This document shows positions 42,001 through 51,000 of a DNA stretch of 64,000 bases, in pieces. The notes beneath the pieces are model-generated. The model made no database searches. It was given only the letters and a program-made list of their open reading frames with translations, and was not told the DNA's origin. The stretch spans positions 3,911,001 to 3,975,000 of the forward strand of contig NC_083533.1 of assembly GCF_032362555.1 (NCBI RefSeq), written 5' to 3'. Both the position numbers and the translations under genes were made by a program. The stretch's first letter is position 1; each line of letters starts with the position of its first letter. Origin of the DNA: Amyelois transitella (lineage: Eukaryota; Arthropoda; Insecta; Lepidoptera; Pyralidae).

Positions 42001-43511
42001 AAATATTATAAAGCTGAAGAGTTTGTTTGTTTGTTTGTTTAAACGCGCTAATCTCAGGAACTAGTGGTTCGAATTGAAAAATTATTTTTGCGTTGAATAG
42101 ACCATTTATCGGGGAAGGCTTTAGGCTATATAACATCACGCTGCAACTATAAGGAGCGAAGAAATAAAGGAAAATGTGAAAAAAAACGGGGAAAACTATT
42201 CATCTTTGAGGGCTTCAATGATGCCCAAAATAACTATTCCACACGGACGAAGTCGCGGGCACAGCTATTAATTTGAATTTGTATTTGATTGTTTTCAATT
42301 TGAATTTGAATCATAAACGCGAGAGTAAATATGTTATCTCAACCAACGATACTGATTGGATTTCTTTCTAGATCCTTCTAGAGAGTGGAGCCGACCCGAA
42401 TCTGAAGGTGTACAATGATGAAGACGCGACCCAGCTGCGACCAGCTCTAGCGGAGTACCTCGCCAGCAATGAAGAGCCCAGTGCTGAAATCATCTCCATG
42501 CTGCTCAGATATGGCGCTAGGGTATGTTTATTATCTTCTCCCTTTATCACTCTTTACGTGATTCCAGTTTGAAGACCAGTGGTGAATTGTAGAGGGAGTA
42601 AAAAAAGGAAGAGCTGTAGGCTAGTGTGATGCCTGGGGAACCACACGGCAGACAGTATGTTGAGTCGGGCGTTATTTGTATTTATGCTCCAATCCGTGAA
42701 AATGTTCCTTGGGCGATTTAGCACACGCGCTCTGATTGGCTGGAGGCGTGTGACGTTTAGATGTATCGCCAGAACATCTTTCGCGACATCAAGGCGTTAT
42801 TTCTAAAGGTTATTCATTGATGGGTAATTTTTGGTGAGTGCCGTGTGGTTCCCAGCACTTTAACAGAATAAGACTACACCATCTCTTACCCGTGGACATC
42901 GTAAAAGGCGACTATGGGAATGGCTACTGAAATTGGGATTCTTCTTGTAGGTGATGGGCTAGCAACGTGTCACTATTTAAATTTCAATTCCATCAGCCAT
43001 AAAGCTGTATCAGGCCTGTCAGTCTTTCGAGACTGCTGGCTCTGTCTAACCCACAAGGGTGAACGAAAGGAAAAAGAACAGCTTTTTTTTATTAATACGC
43101 ACCATGTTATTTTTGTACGAACAGTGTGTCATCATGATGTAGATATTATACATACCTAATGTATTTAAAAACATTTTTTATTATTTTCAGGTAATAATGA
43201 AAACTCAATTCCGCGACCCAGACGGCATCCTGAACCACCTCCAGAACGTCACTTCACCCGAGTACCAGCACATCTTCTACCAACTTCTAGAGGCTGCGGA
43301 ATCTTTCGACCTTTGCATGATAAAAAGAAACAACACGTTGACGCCCGCGCAAAAACAAACCCTAATTGAGCGCGCGAAAACTCCTATTTCCTTGATAGCT
43401 CAATGTAGAATCTATTTGCGCAGATTCTTCAGAACCGATTTGATAAAAATCGTTGAAAAGCTAGATGTGCCTACCACGCTTCACCGTTACCTCCTATTTG
43501 AATGCAGTTAA
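35918..43511 (+). CDS. Ankyrin repeat and SOCS box (ASB-type) protein, 463 aa, nine exons
   Basis: Exons: 35918-36028, 36598-36752, 37977-38109, 38766-38948, 39572-39677, 40666-40806, 41795-41886, 42372-42521, 43191-43511. Phases match throughout (1392 nt with stop). The 5' end is an acceptor, CTTTTCCAG|CACG, four bases before the ATG, so an untranslated exon lies upstream. Ankyrin repeats fill residues ~20-350: LRPLHYAIWQRYLEATRLLL, TELVKLLLESGAAVD, DVARLLLEHGADPN, YLELLLTFGANPDSRDRAGL, VNLLIKQGARVN. The C-terminus has a SOCS box, PISLIAQCRIYLRRFF then LDVPTTLHRYLLFEC. In this family the SOCS box recruits Elongin B/C and a cullin (usually Cul5) to ubiquitinate a substrate held by the ankyrin repeats. 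Substrate and ASB subtype cannot be told. Introns are full of repeats, often touching the splice sites. Confidence 0.93.
36068..36310 (-). repeat. Repeat A, full copy
   Basis: ATATATGGTCACGTCTATAT to GGGAACCACACGGC, starting 40 nt after the exon 1 donor. Confidence 0.85.
36388..36552 (+). repeat. Repeat B fragment
   Basis: ACAGGGTAAAGGGTCAGGTC to GGCGTGATTTTATGTATGTA; codes [16 protein letters not shown] and AYPSGKEA*. Confidence 0.85.
36598..36752 (+). CDS. ASB exon 2
   Basis: ACCAG|GTGAAC to CATGG|GTAAGA. Encodes LRPLHYAIWQ and GYSALHLSSEHG; phase 2. Confidence 0.93.
36853..37315. repeat. Partial repeat A (minus) followed by full repeat A (plus)
   Basis: Minus part 36853-37005; plus copy about 37080-37315 starting GTCGTGTGGTTCCCGGCAC. 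Confidence 0.8.
37462..37936. mobile_element. MITE-like element with CAGGGTGAC termini
   Basis: CAGGGTGAC (37462-37470) and GTCACCCTG (37928-37936) are inverted, both flanked by TATA, giving a TA target duplication. 475 bp and non-coding. CAGGGTG ends with TA sites are common among mariner-like insect elements. It ends 40 nt before ASB exon 3. Confidence 0.65.
37977..38109 (+). CDS. ASB exon 3
   Basis: TTCCAG|GTACAC to CATTAT|GTGAGT. Encodes YTELVKLLLESGAAVDYRVD and EPLRLAIRNKHY. A (CATA)n-type array follows the donor. Confidence 0.93.
38110..38250. repeat. (ACATACATACATAAAT)n tandem array at an exon 3 donor
   Basis: Starts within the donor itself (GTGAGTGCATACATAC) and varies between 12- and 20-nt units. 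Long spurious frames on the minus strand (MYVCMYLC-type) come from it. Confidence 0.9.
38264..38682. repeat. Two repeat A copies, tail to tail
   Basis: Plus copy about 38264-38437 (internal deletion; hairpin CAGTCTT-ATC-AAGACTG), minus copy about 38438-38682. Confidence 0.8.
38766..38948 (+). CDS. ASB exon 4
   Basis: TTCCAG|GACGTA to GAAAG|GTTTCT. Encodes DVARLLLEHGADPNKRYFF and AGLTPLMKAARQRK. Confidence 0.93.
38982..39165 (-). mobile_element. Helitron-like H4
   Basis: A|CTAGCGACCCGCCCCGGCTT at the left. On the minus strand it begins TCACTACATTGTATAAAAC. Hairpin CCCGGCTTCGCACGGG. Confidence 0.65.
39175..39515. repeat. Repeat B fragments in both orientations
   Basis: Plus fragment about 39195-39262. 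Minus fragment about 39361-39505 (GCTTCATCCACATTCATAAC to TTTCCCTCCACACTAC), 60 nt before exon 5. Confidence 0.75.
39572..39677 (+). CDS. ASB exon 5
   Basis: TTCCCAG|GGTATG to TTGGGG|GTAAGT. Encodes GMDAVLLLISYGADVNAMAD; ends with one extra base. Confidence 0.92.
39680..39935 (-). repeat. tRNA-derived SINE
   Basis: Reverse copy starting right after the exon 5 donor. B box GGAATCGAACCCGGGACC, A box CCGCTGCGCCACAGAGGC. Confidence 0.85.
40044..40319 (+). mobile_element. Helitron-like H1, complete
   Basis: A|TCTATACTAATATTATAAAG to GGCACAGCTAG|T, with intact GCGGACGAAGTCGC hairpin. A SINE tail fragment follows at 40323-40402. Confidence 0.85.
40405..40625 (+). repeat. Repeat A copy
   Basis: AGTGCCGTGTGGTTTCCGAC to GATATAGACGTGATAATATG. 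Confidence 0.8.
40666..40806 (+). CDS. ASB exon 6
   Basis: TTTTACAG|GTAACA to TCAGCTG|GTAAGT. Encodes NTEVVNLLIKQGARVNYECP and LDLAILKGDVAMLQMLLSA. Confidence 0.93.
40819..40878 (-). repeat. Short repeat B tail with target duplication
   Basis: (CATA)n AAATCACGCCTCTTTCCCGG; TTTCTTCAT occurs on both sides (40811 and 40872), a 9-bp target duplication. Confidence 0.7.
40887..41098 (+). mobile_element. Helitron-like H5
   Basis: A|TCTACACTTAATATTATAAA to TTGCCGGGTCAGCTAG|T. Confidence 0.7.
41158..41420 (+). repeat. Repeat A, full copy
   Basis: GTCCCGTGTGGTTCCCGGCA to ACGTGACAATATATGTATG; hairpin loop GTA. Confidence 0.85.
41510..41611 (+). pseudogene. Decoy copy of ASB exon 7 fused to a repeat A tail
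   Basis: GCCAACAG|GTGCCCAAGTGAACG up to ATTGGCTCT duplicates the first part of exon 7 with a few changes, then continues as GTCTACCCCGCAAGGG of repeat A. The acceptor is intact. Spliced in, the frame would reach TAG at about 41616. Confidence 0.85.
41612..41757 (-). repeat. LINE repeat C 3' end with target duplication
   Basis: GAATAGAATAGAATAG tail to CAAACTACACTGCAGC; ACCATA flanks both sides. Confidence 0.85.
41795..41886 (+). CDS. ASB exon 7
   Basis: CCAACAG|GTGCTC to ATTAAA|GTGAGT. Encodes AQVNASSSVIGSPLHVACSD. A partial decoy copy lies at 41547-41583. Confidence 0.92.
41993..42268 (+). mobile_element. Helitron-like H1
   Basis: A|TCTATACTAAATATTATAAA to GGGCACAGCTAT; the final G of CTAG is mutated. 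Confidence 0.8.
42372..42521 (+). CDS. ASB exon 8
   Basis: CTTTCTAG|ATCCTT to GCTAGG|GTATGT. Encodes ILLESGADPNLKVYNDEDAT and EIISMLLRYGAR. Confidence 0.92.
42838..43060 (+). repeat. Repeat A copy
   Basis: GTGCCGTGTGGTTCCCAGCA to CTAACCCACAAGGGTGAACG. Confidence 0.75.
43191..43511 (+). CDS. ASB last exon (SOCS box)
   Basis: ATTTTCAG|GTAATA to TAA at 43509-43511. Encodes VIMKTQFRDPDGILNHLQN and the SOCS box. Confidence 0.93.
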   Translation, partial: VIMKTQFRDPDGILNHLQNVTSPEYQHIFYQLLEAAESFDLCMIKRNNTLTPAQKQTLIERAKTPISLIAQCRIYLRRFFRTDLIKIVEKLDVPTTLHRYLLFECS

Positions 43512-44275
43512 AGTTTATGAATTTATTTTTTGGGATTTAAATTGGCTGTTTAAAGGCAATTTCTTATGCCGTATCTTTGAATAAAAAAAATATTTTGTGT
43601 TATCAGTATTCAAAGATCTCCTGAATTTTAAGGGAACTTCTTAGCAAGGTACCCCTTTTGATTGATAACGTTTTTCTTTTGTTTCCGTAAGGGAAAATGT
43701 ATTTTTTTATTATTGGAGGTTGACCTAATGAAGGTCTGAACTGTTTTGATGGCGAGGAACGTAATTAAGTAATAATGTGTTTATTATTAATTTTCTTAGC
43801 GTCAGCGATTATAAAAAAGTATTTCTTTTTGTAGCTTTCCGTGTATATTGATATCTACATCAATTTCGTTTGATCGAAAATTTGTTTTAAAACAATATGA
43901 AAATACGATTGTAAGTTTTTTTCTTAGTCGAAAGCCATAAATTTTCTTTTCATTGTGTGTATAATTTTTACTTCAGTATAGTCACCAAAGATTTAGTTTT
44001 ATTTTTGTGAAAATAAGAGCTTTAGAGTTTTGGTTTATGTTTTCTTAATAATTATATAAAAATAATAATAATGGAGACTGCTGATTTTATGTATTGAATA
44101 TTTTATAAAGTATTAAGTGATGTACTCTTATCGTCTGAAACATGTTTATAACTATGTGATACGATGTGATATATTCATAATTTAAGTTTATGTAAGTGAT
44201 TCACGTGTTTAAATACACGAATCTGTACTGTACCTATGTAACATTTTAAAATAAAGATGTTTAAAATTATTTTTG
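43512..44275 (+). other. ASB 3' UTR with possible poly(A) signals
   Basis: AT-rich sequence free of recognised repeats. AATAAA at about 43580 and again at 44249-44254 are the candidate signals. Confidence 0.5.
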
Positions 44276-44529
44276 TTTTCATTAATAAATAAAGCTAGAG
44301 AGTGATATCAAAGTCAAATACTAACATTCTTATTATAAAAAGCATAGCATTAGCAAGCAAGCTGTCAATAGTTCAAAAGCTCTCAATCTCTTTTCACCAA
44401 AATGTACACCCGTTTATCGTTGTCAGTGTTGTAAGAGATGAAGATGTGATATGAGTGTGTAGCGGGAGCAATGATAGCCAGACCACCACCAGATGAAAGA
44501 CCGCCAGACTAGGTCTGGAGCCTGGGCAA

Positions 44530-44668
44530 CCGCGGCTCCAACCATGTTGTGACGGAGGGTCTAATTATGCTTCGATCCGTAAAATCTTTACTTGCGCGAT
44601 ACAAAGTTTTCGCTATTTTTGACTGATAGCGTCGATTATGTTTTGTGACTTGTGGCGTAAAGATGTCG
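44530..44668 (-). repeat. SINE-like repeat, second family
   Basis: ATGTTGTGACGGAGGGTC to TTTTGTGACTTGTGGCGTAA, matching 52250-52370. Confidence 0.65.
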
Positions 44669-44739
44669 CCACAAATGCGTGAGTTACTTTTGCGTAGAGA
44701 AACATGCATATATTTTATTACAGATGTTTTCAAATGGAT

Positions 44740-44820
44740 GTGGCCATTCAGTCTTTTCAAGACTGTTGGCTCTATCCACCCAGCAAGGGATATAGACGTG
44801 ATTCTATGTATGTATGTTTT
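44740..44820 (+). repeat. Repeat A 3' fragment
   Basis: CAGTCTTTTCAAGACTGTTG to GTGATTCTATGTATGTATG; perfect hairpin. Confidence 0.75.
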
Positions 44821-44859
44821 CAAAAGAGAGAGAAAAAATATCATCGTTTTTGCTTTTAG

Positions 44860-45180
44860 TTAATGTCGCATTTTTTACTTTATCAGTTTACCACTGTGTC
44901 ATTTCTAAACCAAAACATGAAATCCATTAAAGTTGACTTCGTCATCCACTTTGTCACAATCATAAAATTCAGCCAACCGTTTTGCACGAAGATTCCTTAT
45001 AAGGTCATGGGGCGCATTAGAAGAGAATTTTCTGCAATTCCAGTGGGCACGTAAATTAACAGATACTTCATCGTGCGGGCAGAGCCGCGGGCGTACCAGT
45101 TTATATTCTAAATTATATGGAAATTTTCATAATTATCTGGCAACATTATTGAATAGTCAAAGTCAAAAATGGACAAATTC
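44860..45180. other. No gene seen; SEM1 upstream region
   Basis: A possible Helitron 3'-end remnant (GTGCGGGCAGAGCCGCGGGC) at 45073-45092; otherwise AT-rich. Confidence 0.4.
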
Positions 45181-45275
45181 TGTTGTCAAAAAGTGCAACT
45201 GTCAAACACGATTACAATCGAAAACGATTGTATTTTCTCATTTTTATTCATTATTTCCATTTTACTAAATTGAAA

Positions 45276-45348
45276 ATGACCGACAAAGCGAAAGTAGATC
45301 TCGGTTTATTGGAAGAGGACGATGAATTTGAAGAATTCCCCGCTGAAA
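45276..45348 (+). CDS. SEM1: SEM1 exon 1
   Basis: ATG in AAAATGACCG; donor GCTGAAA|GTAAGT. Confidence 0.95.
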
Positions 45349-46321
45349 GTAAGTAATAATGTCAAAACATCTTTCCTATCAATGTATCTGCGAAACTATA
45401 TTATAAATTTTATGTTTTCTGCTTCAAGATTGGGGTACAGAAGACGCCGATGAAGATGTCTCCGTTTGGGAAGACAACTGGGAGGATGATGTTGTCCAGG
45501 ATGACTTCAATCAACAGTTGAGGTTAGAATTATTTACAAAATATTTTTGTGCACACCTGTTATCCGTTTCACCCAAGTCTGCTGAGACAGATTTTAAGAT
45601 CAATAGAAAAAGAAGTGACTAGTGAAATGGCAAATGACGCGAGCCAATTGGAACAAAAAAAATAACATTCTGTGCCCTCATAAGGGTAGACATTGCCAAC
45701 AGTTCTACAAAGACTCCTTACAGGGTAGGCATAGCCAATAGTTCCACAAAGACTGAAAGGCCATGTTTAGGTTGGCTTAATGATAGAATTGAGATTCAAA
45801 TAGTGACAGGTTGCTAGCCCATCGCCTAAAAAAAGAATCCTAAGTCATCTTTTAGAGGTGGAGTGGTCCTATTCTCCAGTGCTAGGAATAGCAAGGCATT
45901 GTTTTATATACATACATATTTATTTGAGGTACAATAGATGAACGAAGTCGTAATAGCATTCTCTGCCACGATGCGTGGTCACAGAGCGGAGAGGTTTTCA
46001 TTCACTCATTGACTACAGATCATTGTAACATAAATTCGTAACACCCAAGATAAATGAAAGGTATATTATGTGCATATTTAATACCTGTAGTATTTATTAA
46101 TAGAATGATGCAACAAGAAGGCTTAAAATCAGTCGGTTATTAATGTCCATTTCCTTGAATATACCAATCCCTGGACATCCCTTTCCCCGTATGACTACCA
46201 CACGAAATGTCTACTTCCCAGAGAGCACATGTGTCAATTAATTATGTATGTCATTTTAACAATTTTTTCCTTTTTTTACAGACAACAACTGGAGAAGCTG
46301 AAAGAACAGAACAAAGCGTAA
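45276..46321 (+). CDS. SEM1: SEM1/DSS1, 26S proteasome lid subunit, 68 aa, three exons
   Basis: Exons 45276-45348, 45429-45522, 46282-46321; phases 1 and 2 match and the total is 207 nt. SEM1/DSS1 is a small, highly acidic, mostly disordered protein. It is a proteasome lid subunit and also binds BRCA2-type proteins and the TREX-2 mRNA export complex. Diagnostic sequence: [16 protein letters not shown], then [20 protein letters not shown], then a short basic helix [14 protein letters not shown]. The two acidic Trp-containing segments and length (~70 aa) are typical. The usual AEDW reads AENW because exon 1 ends A|GTAAGT and exon 2 starts AT. Poly(A) signal AATAAA at 46486. It converges with importin alpha on the other strand. 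Confidence 0.96.
45429..45522 (+). CDS. SEM1: SEM1 exon 2
   Basis: CTTCAAG|ATTGGG to GTTGAG|GTTAGA. Confidence 0.95.
45660..45900 (-). repeat. Degenerate repeat A in SEM1 intron 2
   Basis: GACATTGCCAACAGTTCTAC and AGTGACAGGTTGCTAGCCC; a tail-region duplication is present. LINE 3' UTR-like sequence follows at 45920-46000. Confidence 0.65.
46282..46321 (+). CDS. SEM1: SEM1 exon 3
   Basis: TTTTACAG|ACAACA to TAA; encodes [12 protein letters not shown]. Confidence 0.95.
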
Positions 46322-46485
46322 TATAGGATATGATTAGGATAAAATAGGGATTAAGTTTCATGCATCGATTCAATAGAAAACTCTGGATAACATACCTTAA
46401 TGCCTTTTTAAAATGTTATTTTGATTGCAAAACTGTAAGCAATATTTCGCTACTTCATTTTCATTGCAAATTTCAGTTGAGTTTC

Positions 46486-46491
46486 AATAAA
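46486..46491 (+). terminator. SEM1 poly(A) signal
   Basis: AATAAA 165 nt after the stop codon, in TTTCAATAAACATGCC. Confidence 0.7.
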
Positions 46492-46776
46492 CATGCCTTT
46501 CTAAACCTGTCATGTCTTTTTTATTTTATGAAACGCATGTTTGATCTTAGGAGTAAGATATGAACAAAAAATAATTGGTTGTATATAAATGCAAATCGTG
46601 TATAAAAAAAGTCATTCTTGTAACTTTGAGGTGTGAAATAAAATAAATGTAAAAGCCAAGATTCCCACAACTATTACGAGTCCTATAAACTTTATATGTC
46701 TCATGCTTAATTACACGCTCCGCCCCTAGGATTCGGGGCATGATTTACAAAATTGCAGTGGAGATACAAAAAAAAA

Positions 46777-46980
46777 TGTATACGGGACAAATTACATGGA
46801 TTGAGTTAGAAGTAAGTTTGAGGCTTGTGTTACGTGATACTAACTCAACGATACTATATTTTATAATAAATACTTATATAGATAAACATCCAAGACTCAA
46901 GCCAATCAGAAAAAGTTTTTTCTCATCATGCCCTGCACGGGATTCGAACCAGGGACCTCCGGTGTCACAGACAATATTTT
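46777..46980 (-). repeat. tRNA-derived SINE, head truncated
   Basis: ACGGGACAAATTACATGGAT to GGACCTCCGGTGTCACAGAC; lies between the converging SEM1 and importin-alpha 3' ends. Confidence 0.8.
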
Positions 46981-46984
46981 TTAT

Positions 46985-47924
46985 TATGAAAGGTTTTTGA
47001 AAAACAAAGCAAAAAGTTACAAAGCTAATAGTTTATTATACAAAATTAATATCACAAATCAGTCTGTTATCAGTGCTTTTAAATTTAACAAAACTACATT
47101 ATACAAAATTTAGGAAACATGGAATCTATAAGTTTTAACAAATAATATCAGAAATTCAAAGCAGTCAACCAGCGAATGCTTTAAAATCCTTTTAACTTCA
47201 AACTTCTCAGAAATCACAAGAACATATAAGTTGAATGAAAGATTCAGATTGAAGAAATCATTTTATAAAATATCATTGCTTTAAGTTAGTACCTTATATT
47301 AGTGTATTTTCATCACATTTGTTAGGTTTTTAAAAAAATTTAACTTATGTGAAAGTTAATAATAGCCATTTGGATTGAACATTGGACTAATTGCAACTAA
47401 GAATAAAATTCTTCTTTTCAAATCTGTTCAAAAAGTAAATGTTTAAAATTAGTAATTAAAATGAGTTATTGCGTAATTTTGTATTTAACATTGGACTTAT
47501 CACAACAAGAATACAATTCTTCTTTTCAAATCTGTTCAAAAAATTAACGAAACAATTCGTGTGACACACACAGTGTTTAACGGATTGTCAAAAACTATTC
47601 CACTGACACTATTTGGAACATTTATTTCTTACTTCAAAATAATCACGATCCCCAATCTAGTACAAGGGTTACACCATCAGTTTTGCGTCAGTTCAGTCCA
47701 TCAGTTTGCTGTCTGCAAACTGTCGCACTGATTGTGTGATCCTTATCTAGGAGTAAAAGAGTAAAAAACAAATACAAAAATAAGATTACAATTGAAAGAG
47801 TTATAACAAAATTAATCTTTTTTACATTAAATCAATACTTATTTTTAGGTGATTTTTATAAGCCGATATTTTTTTTTGTTGCGTGTTTATTTTCTATGTT
47901 AAATTTCTACGCTTATATATATAT
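46985..47924 (-). other. Importin-alpha 3' UTR/intergenic
   Basis: AT-rich and without recognised genes. TTCTTCTTTTCAAATCTGTT occurs twice (about 47412 and 47517) in a ~60-bp direct repeat. AATAAA on the minus strand at about 47891-47886 is a candidate poly(A) signal. Confidence 0.5.
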
Positions 47925-48053
47925 TTAAAAATTTATATTCTGCCCGGGCACGGCACCAAATTGATACTGCTCATTCGTCTCAACTGGTTGAGCGATATTC
48001 TCGTCCTGCTCCGCGAAGTACGTGTCTAATATGTGCAATGTTTTCTTGTATAT
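47925..48053 (-). CDS. Importin alpha exon 11
   Basis: ATTTCAG|ATATAC (the acceptor reads TTTCAG) to TAA at 47927-47925; encodes [19 protein letters not shown] and a tail ending NINF. Confidence 0.95.
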   Translation of the reverse strand: MYKKTLHILDTYFAEQDENIAQPVETNEQYQFGAVPGQNINF

Positions 48054-51000
48054 CTGAAAAAGATGTTAAAAATCATTGTTTGTTGGTTTGCTTGTTTGCA
48101 ATATCTTTATTGCACAAAAATTTACACAATTACATCAAAGAATACAAAGTTATAACAGAAATTAATCACTTGCAATGGCGGACTTGTCCCATGAAGGGAT
48201 CTCTTCCTGTCCAACCGGCAAACAATAAAAGAAAAAGATAATTAAGTAAAAATAGTGGTCAAGTCAGCAATGAAATAATTATATACTAACCATAAATACC
48301 AATAATAAACATACACCCAGCCACTTGATATATATGTATAAACTTATTAATATATCGTAAATATTCCGTTGTATTTTAATATAATATCCCATCATTATAT
48401 GCTTGAGATTCTTCTTTTAGGCGATGGGCTAGCAACCTATCACTATTTGAATCTCAATTCTATCATTAAGCCAAACAGCTGAACATGGCTTTTTAGTCTT
48501 TTCGAGACTGTTCGGCTCTGTCTACACCGCAAGGAATATAGACGTGATTATATTAGTGCGTGTATAATAAAAGTGGAAATCCACAGCCTCCGCCTACCTC
48601 AATGGGAAACAGGCGTGATGGTATGTTTGTATGCATGTATGTGGATGAAGCGAAGGAAGTATGCAGAGATCGTGGCAAGTGGAAAGAGGTAGTCTCCGCC
48701 TACCCCTCCGGGAAAGAGGCGTGATTTTATGTTTGTATGTATGTATGTGTATAATTACCTGTTCGTTCTCATGCTGCTGCAAGTTCTCGATGTGATCCAA
48801 GGCTCCTATTTCCTCCAATTTGAGGCACATCGCTTCTATCTCGCCCAATCTGGTCGCTGCCTGTATATAAATAAATAAAACATATTTAAATATATGTATA
48901 TATATATATATATATCCTACTAATATTATATCTAAATGCGAAAGTTTGTATGTCAGGATGTCAGTATGGATGTTTGTTACTTTTTCACGCACAAACTACT
49001 GGACCAGTTACAATGAAATTTGGCATGTAGGTAGCTGAATATAGGCTACTTTTTATCCCGGAGTTCCCGCGGGATTGATTCGACGCGGACGAAGTCGAGG
49101 GCGGCCTCTAGTGTATATATTACATATATATAAATATTGTGGAATAGTTATTTTGGGCATCATTGAAGCCCTCAAGGATGAATTAATTCTCTCCTTTTTT
49201 TTTCACATTTTCCATTATTTCTTTGCTCCTTACAGTTGCAGCGTGATGTTATATAGCCTAAAGCCTTCCTCTATAAATGATCTATTCAACCAATAAGAAT
49301 TTTTTAATTCGAACAACTTGTTCTTGAGATTAGCGCGTTCAAACAAACAAACTCTTCAGCTTTATAATATTAGTATAGATACCCGAAACCGCCGAGCTTG
49401 CATGAAGAGTTATGAATGTGGATGAAGCGAAAAAAGTATTATGCAGAGATCGTGGCAAATGGATAGAGGTAGTCTCTACCCACCCCTCCGGGAAAGTCGT
49501 GATTTTATGTATTTTATACAAATTATACAAAATGTTTTATACTGACGTTGATGTTAACACTGTGAACAAATCTCTGTTGTTTTTTATCAGTGTTCTTATA
49601 TATGTACTAGATATATTTAATTTTTATATATATTGTGAAATGATGAAATAGTTATTTGCAAATGATAGATAGCGCCATCTGTTGTTATAATTGTAAACAA
49701 AAAGCGACTCGCGCTTTGCTCCGTCTTTAAGCCTAGCCTTTGTCTTGTCTTTGATATACACTGTGAATCACGACGTTGTTTTATTTAAATCGATCCAGTT
49801 AAAATATCACCTGAAATTAATATGAAATCAATAAAAAAAAATGTAGGTATATTAATGATGGTGATTTTAAACATTGAACTTGTGACCTGCAACAGATGCA
49901 CCAAGCCGTCCAGCACCACCAGCACAGCTCTGTGGTCGGGGGAGGCCATCAGGGCGCAGTAAGGGGGGAGGAACCCCGAAGACATCAGGCTCATGAGCTG
50001 CAAATCGGAACCGCCCAGGCACAAGTTGGTGAACGCCCACGCCGCCTCCTTTTGACATCTGCGGACGAGAGAGAATAGAAAAAATAGTACTTTTTGACAT
50101 CTGCGGATGACAGATATATATATATATATAATAATAATAGTAAAAAAAATAAATAAAGAATAAACACACGCGTTCGTCCCTTTAACGTGGATGTCGTAAA
50201 AGGCGATCGAGGGATAGGCTTATCGCCTCTTTTATGACATCTGCGGACGAGAGAGAATAGTAAAAAATTGTAAAAAATAATAACATAAAAAAATACAGAA
50301 TAAACACACGTCTCTTTCCCGTGGATGTCGTAAAAGAAGATTAAGGGATAGGCTTATCAACTTGAAATTCTTCTTTGAGGCGATAGAATTGAAATTCAAA
50401 TGGTGACAGGTTCTATATCATTAAGCCAAATGGCTGAACGTGGCCTATTAGTACTTTCAAGGCTCTGTCTACCCCGCAAGGGATATAGACGTGATTATAT
50501 GTACATACATATAATCACGTCTATATCGCTTGCGGGGTATATGTATGTATCCAATTTTGATAATAAATCTACTTATTTTATTCTACGTAGGTATACTAAC
50601 TTGATATAGTGCCGTTTGGTTCCAAGCACCAATAAGAAAAAAAGAATAGGACCACTCCATCTCGTTCCCATGGATGTCGTAAAAGGAGATTAAGGGACAG
50701 GCTCATAAACTTGGGATTCATCTTTTAGGCGATGGGCTAGCAACCTGTCACTATTTGAATCTCAATTCTATCATTAAGCCAAACAGCTGCACGTGGCCTA
50801 TCAGTATTTTCAAGACTTTTGGCTCTGTCTACCCCGTAAGGGATAAAGACGTGATTATATGTATGTAAGTATGTATGTATCCAATTTTGATAATAAATCT
50901 ACTTATTCTACGTAGGTATACTAACTTGATATAGTGCCGTGTGGTTCCCGGCACCAATAAAAAAACAGCTGAACGTGGCCATTCAGTCTTTTCAAGACTG

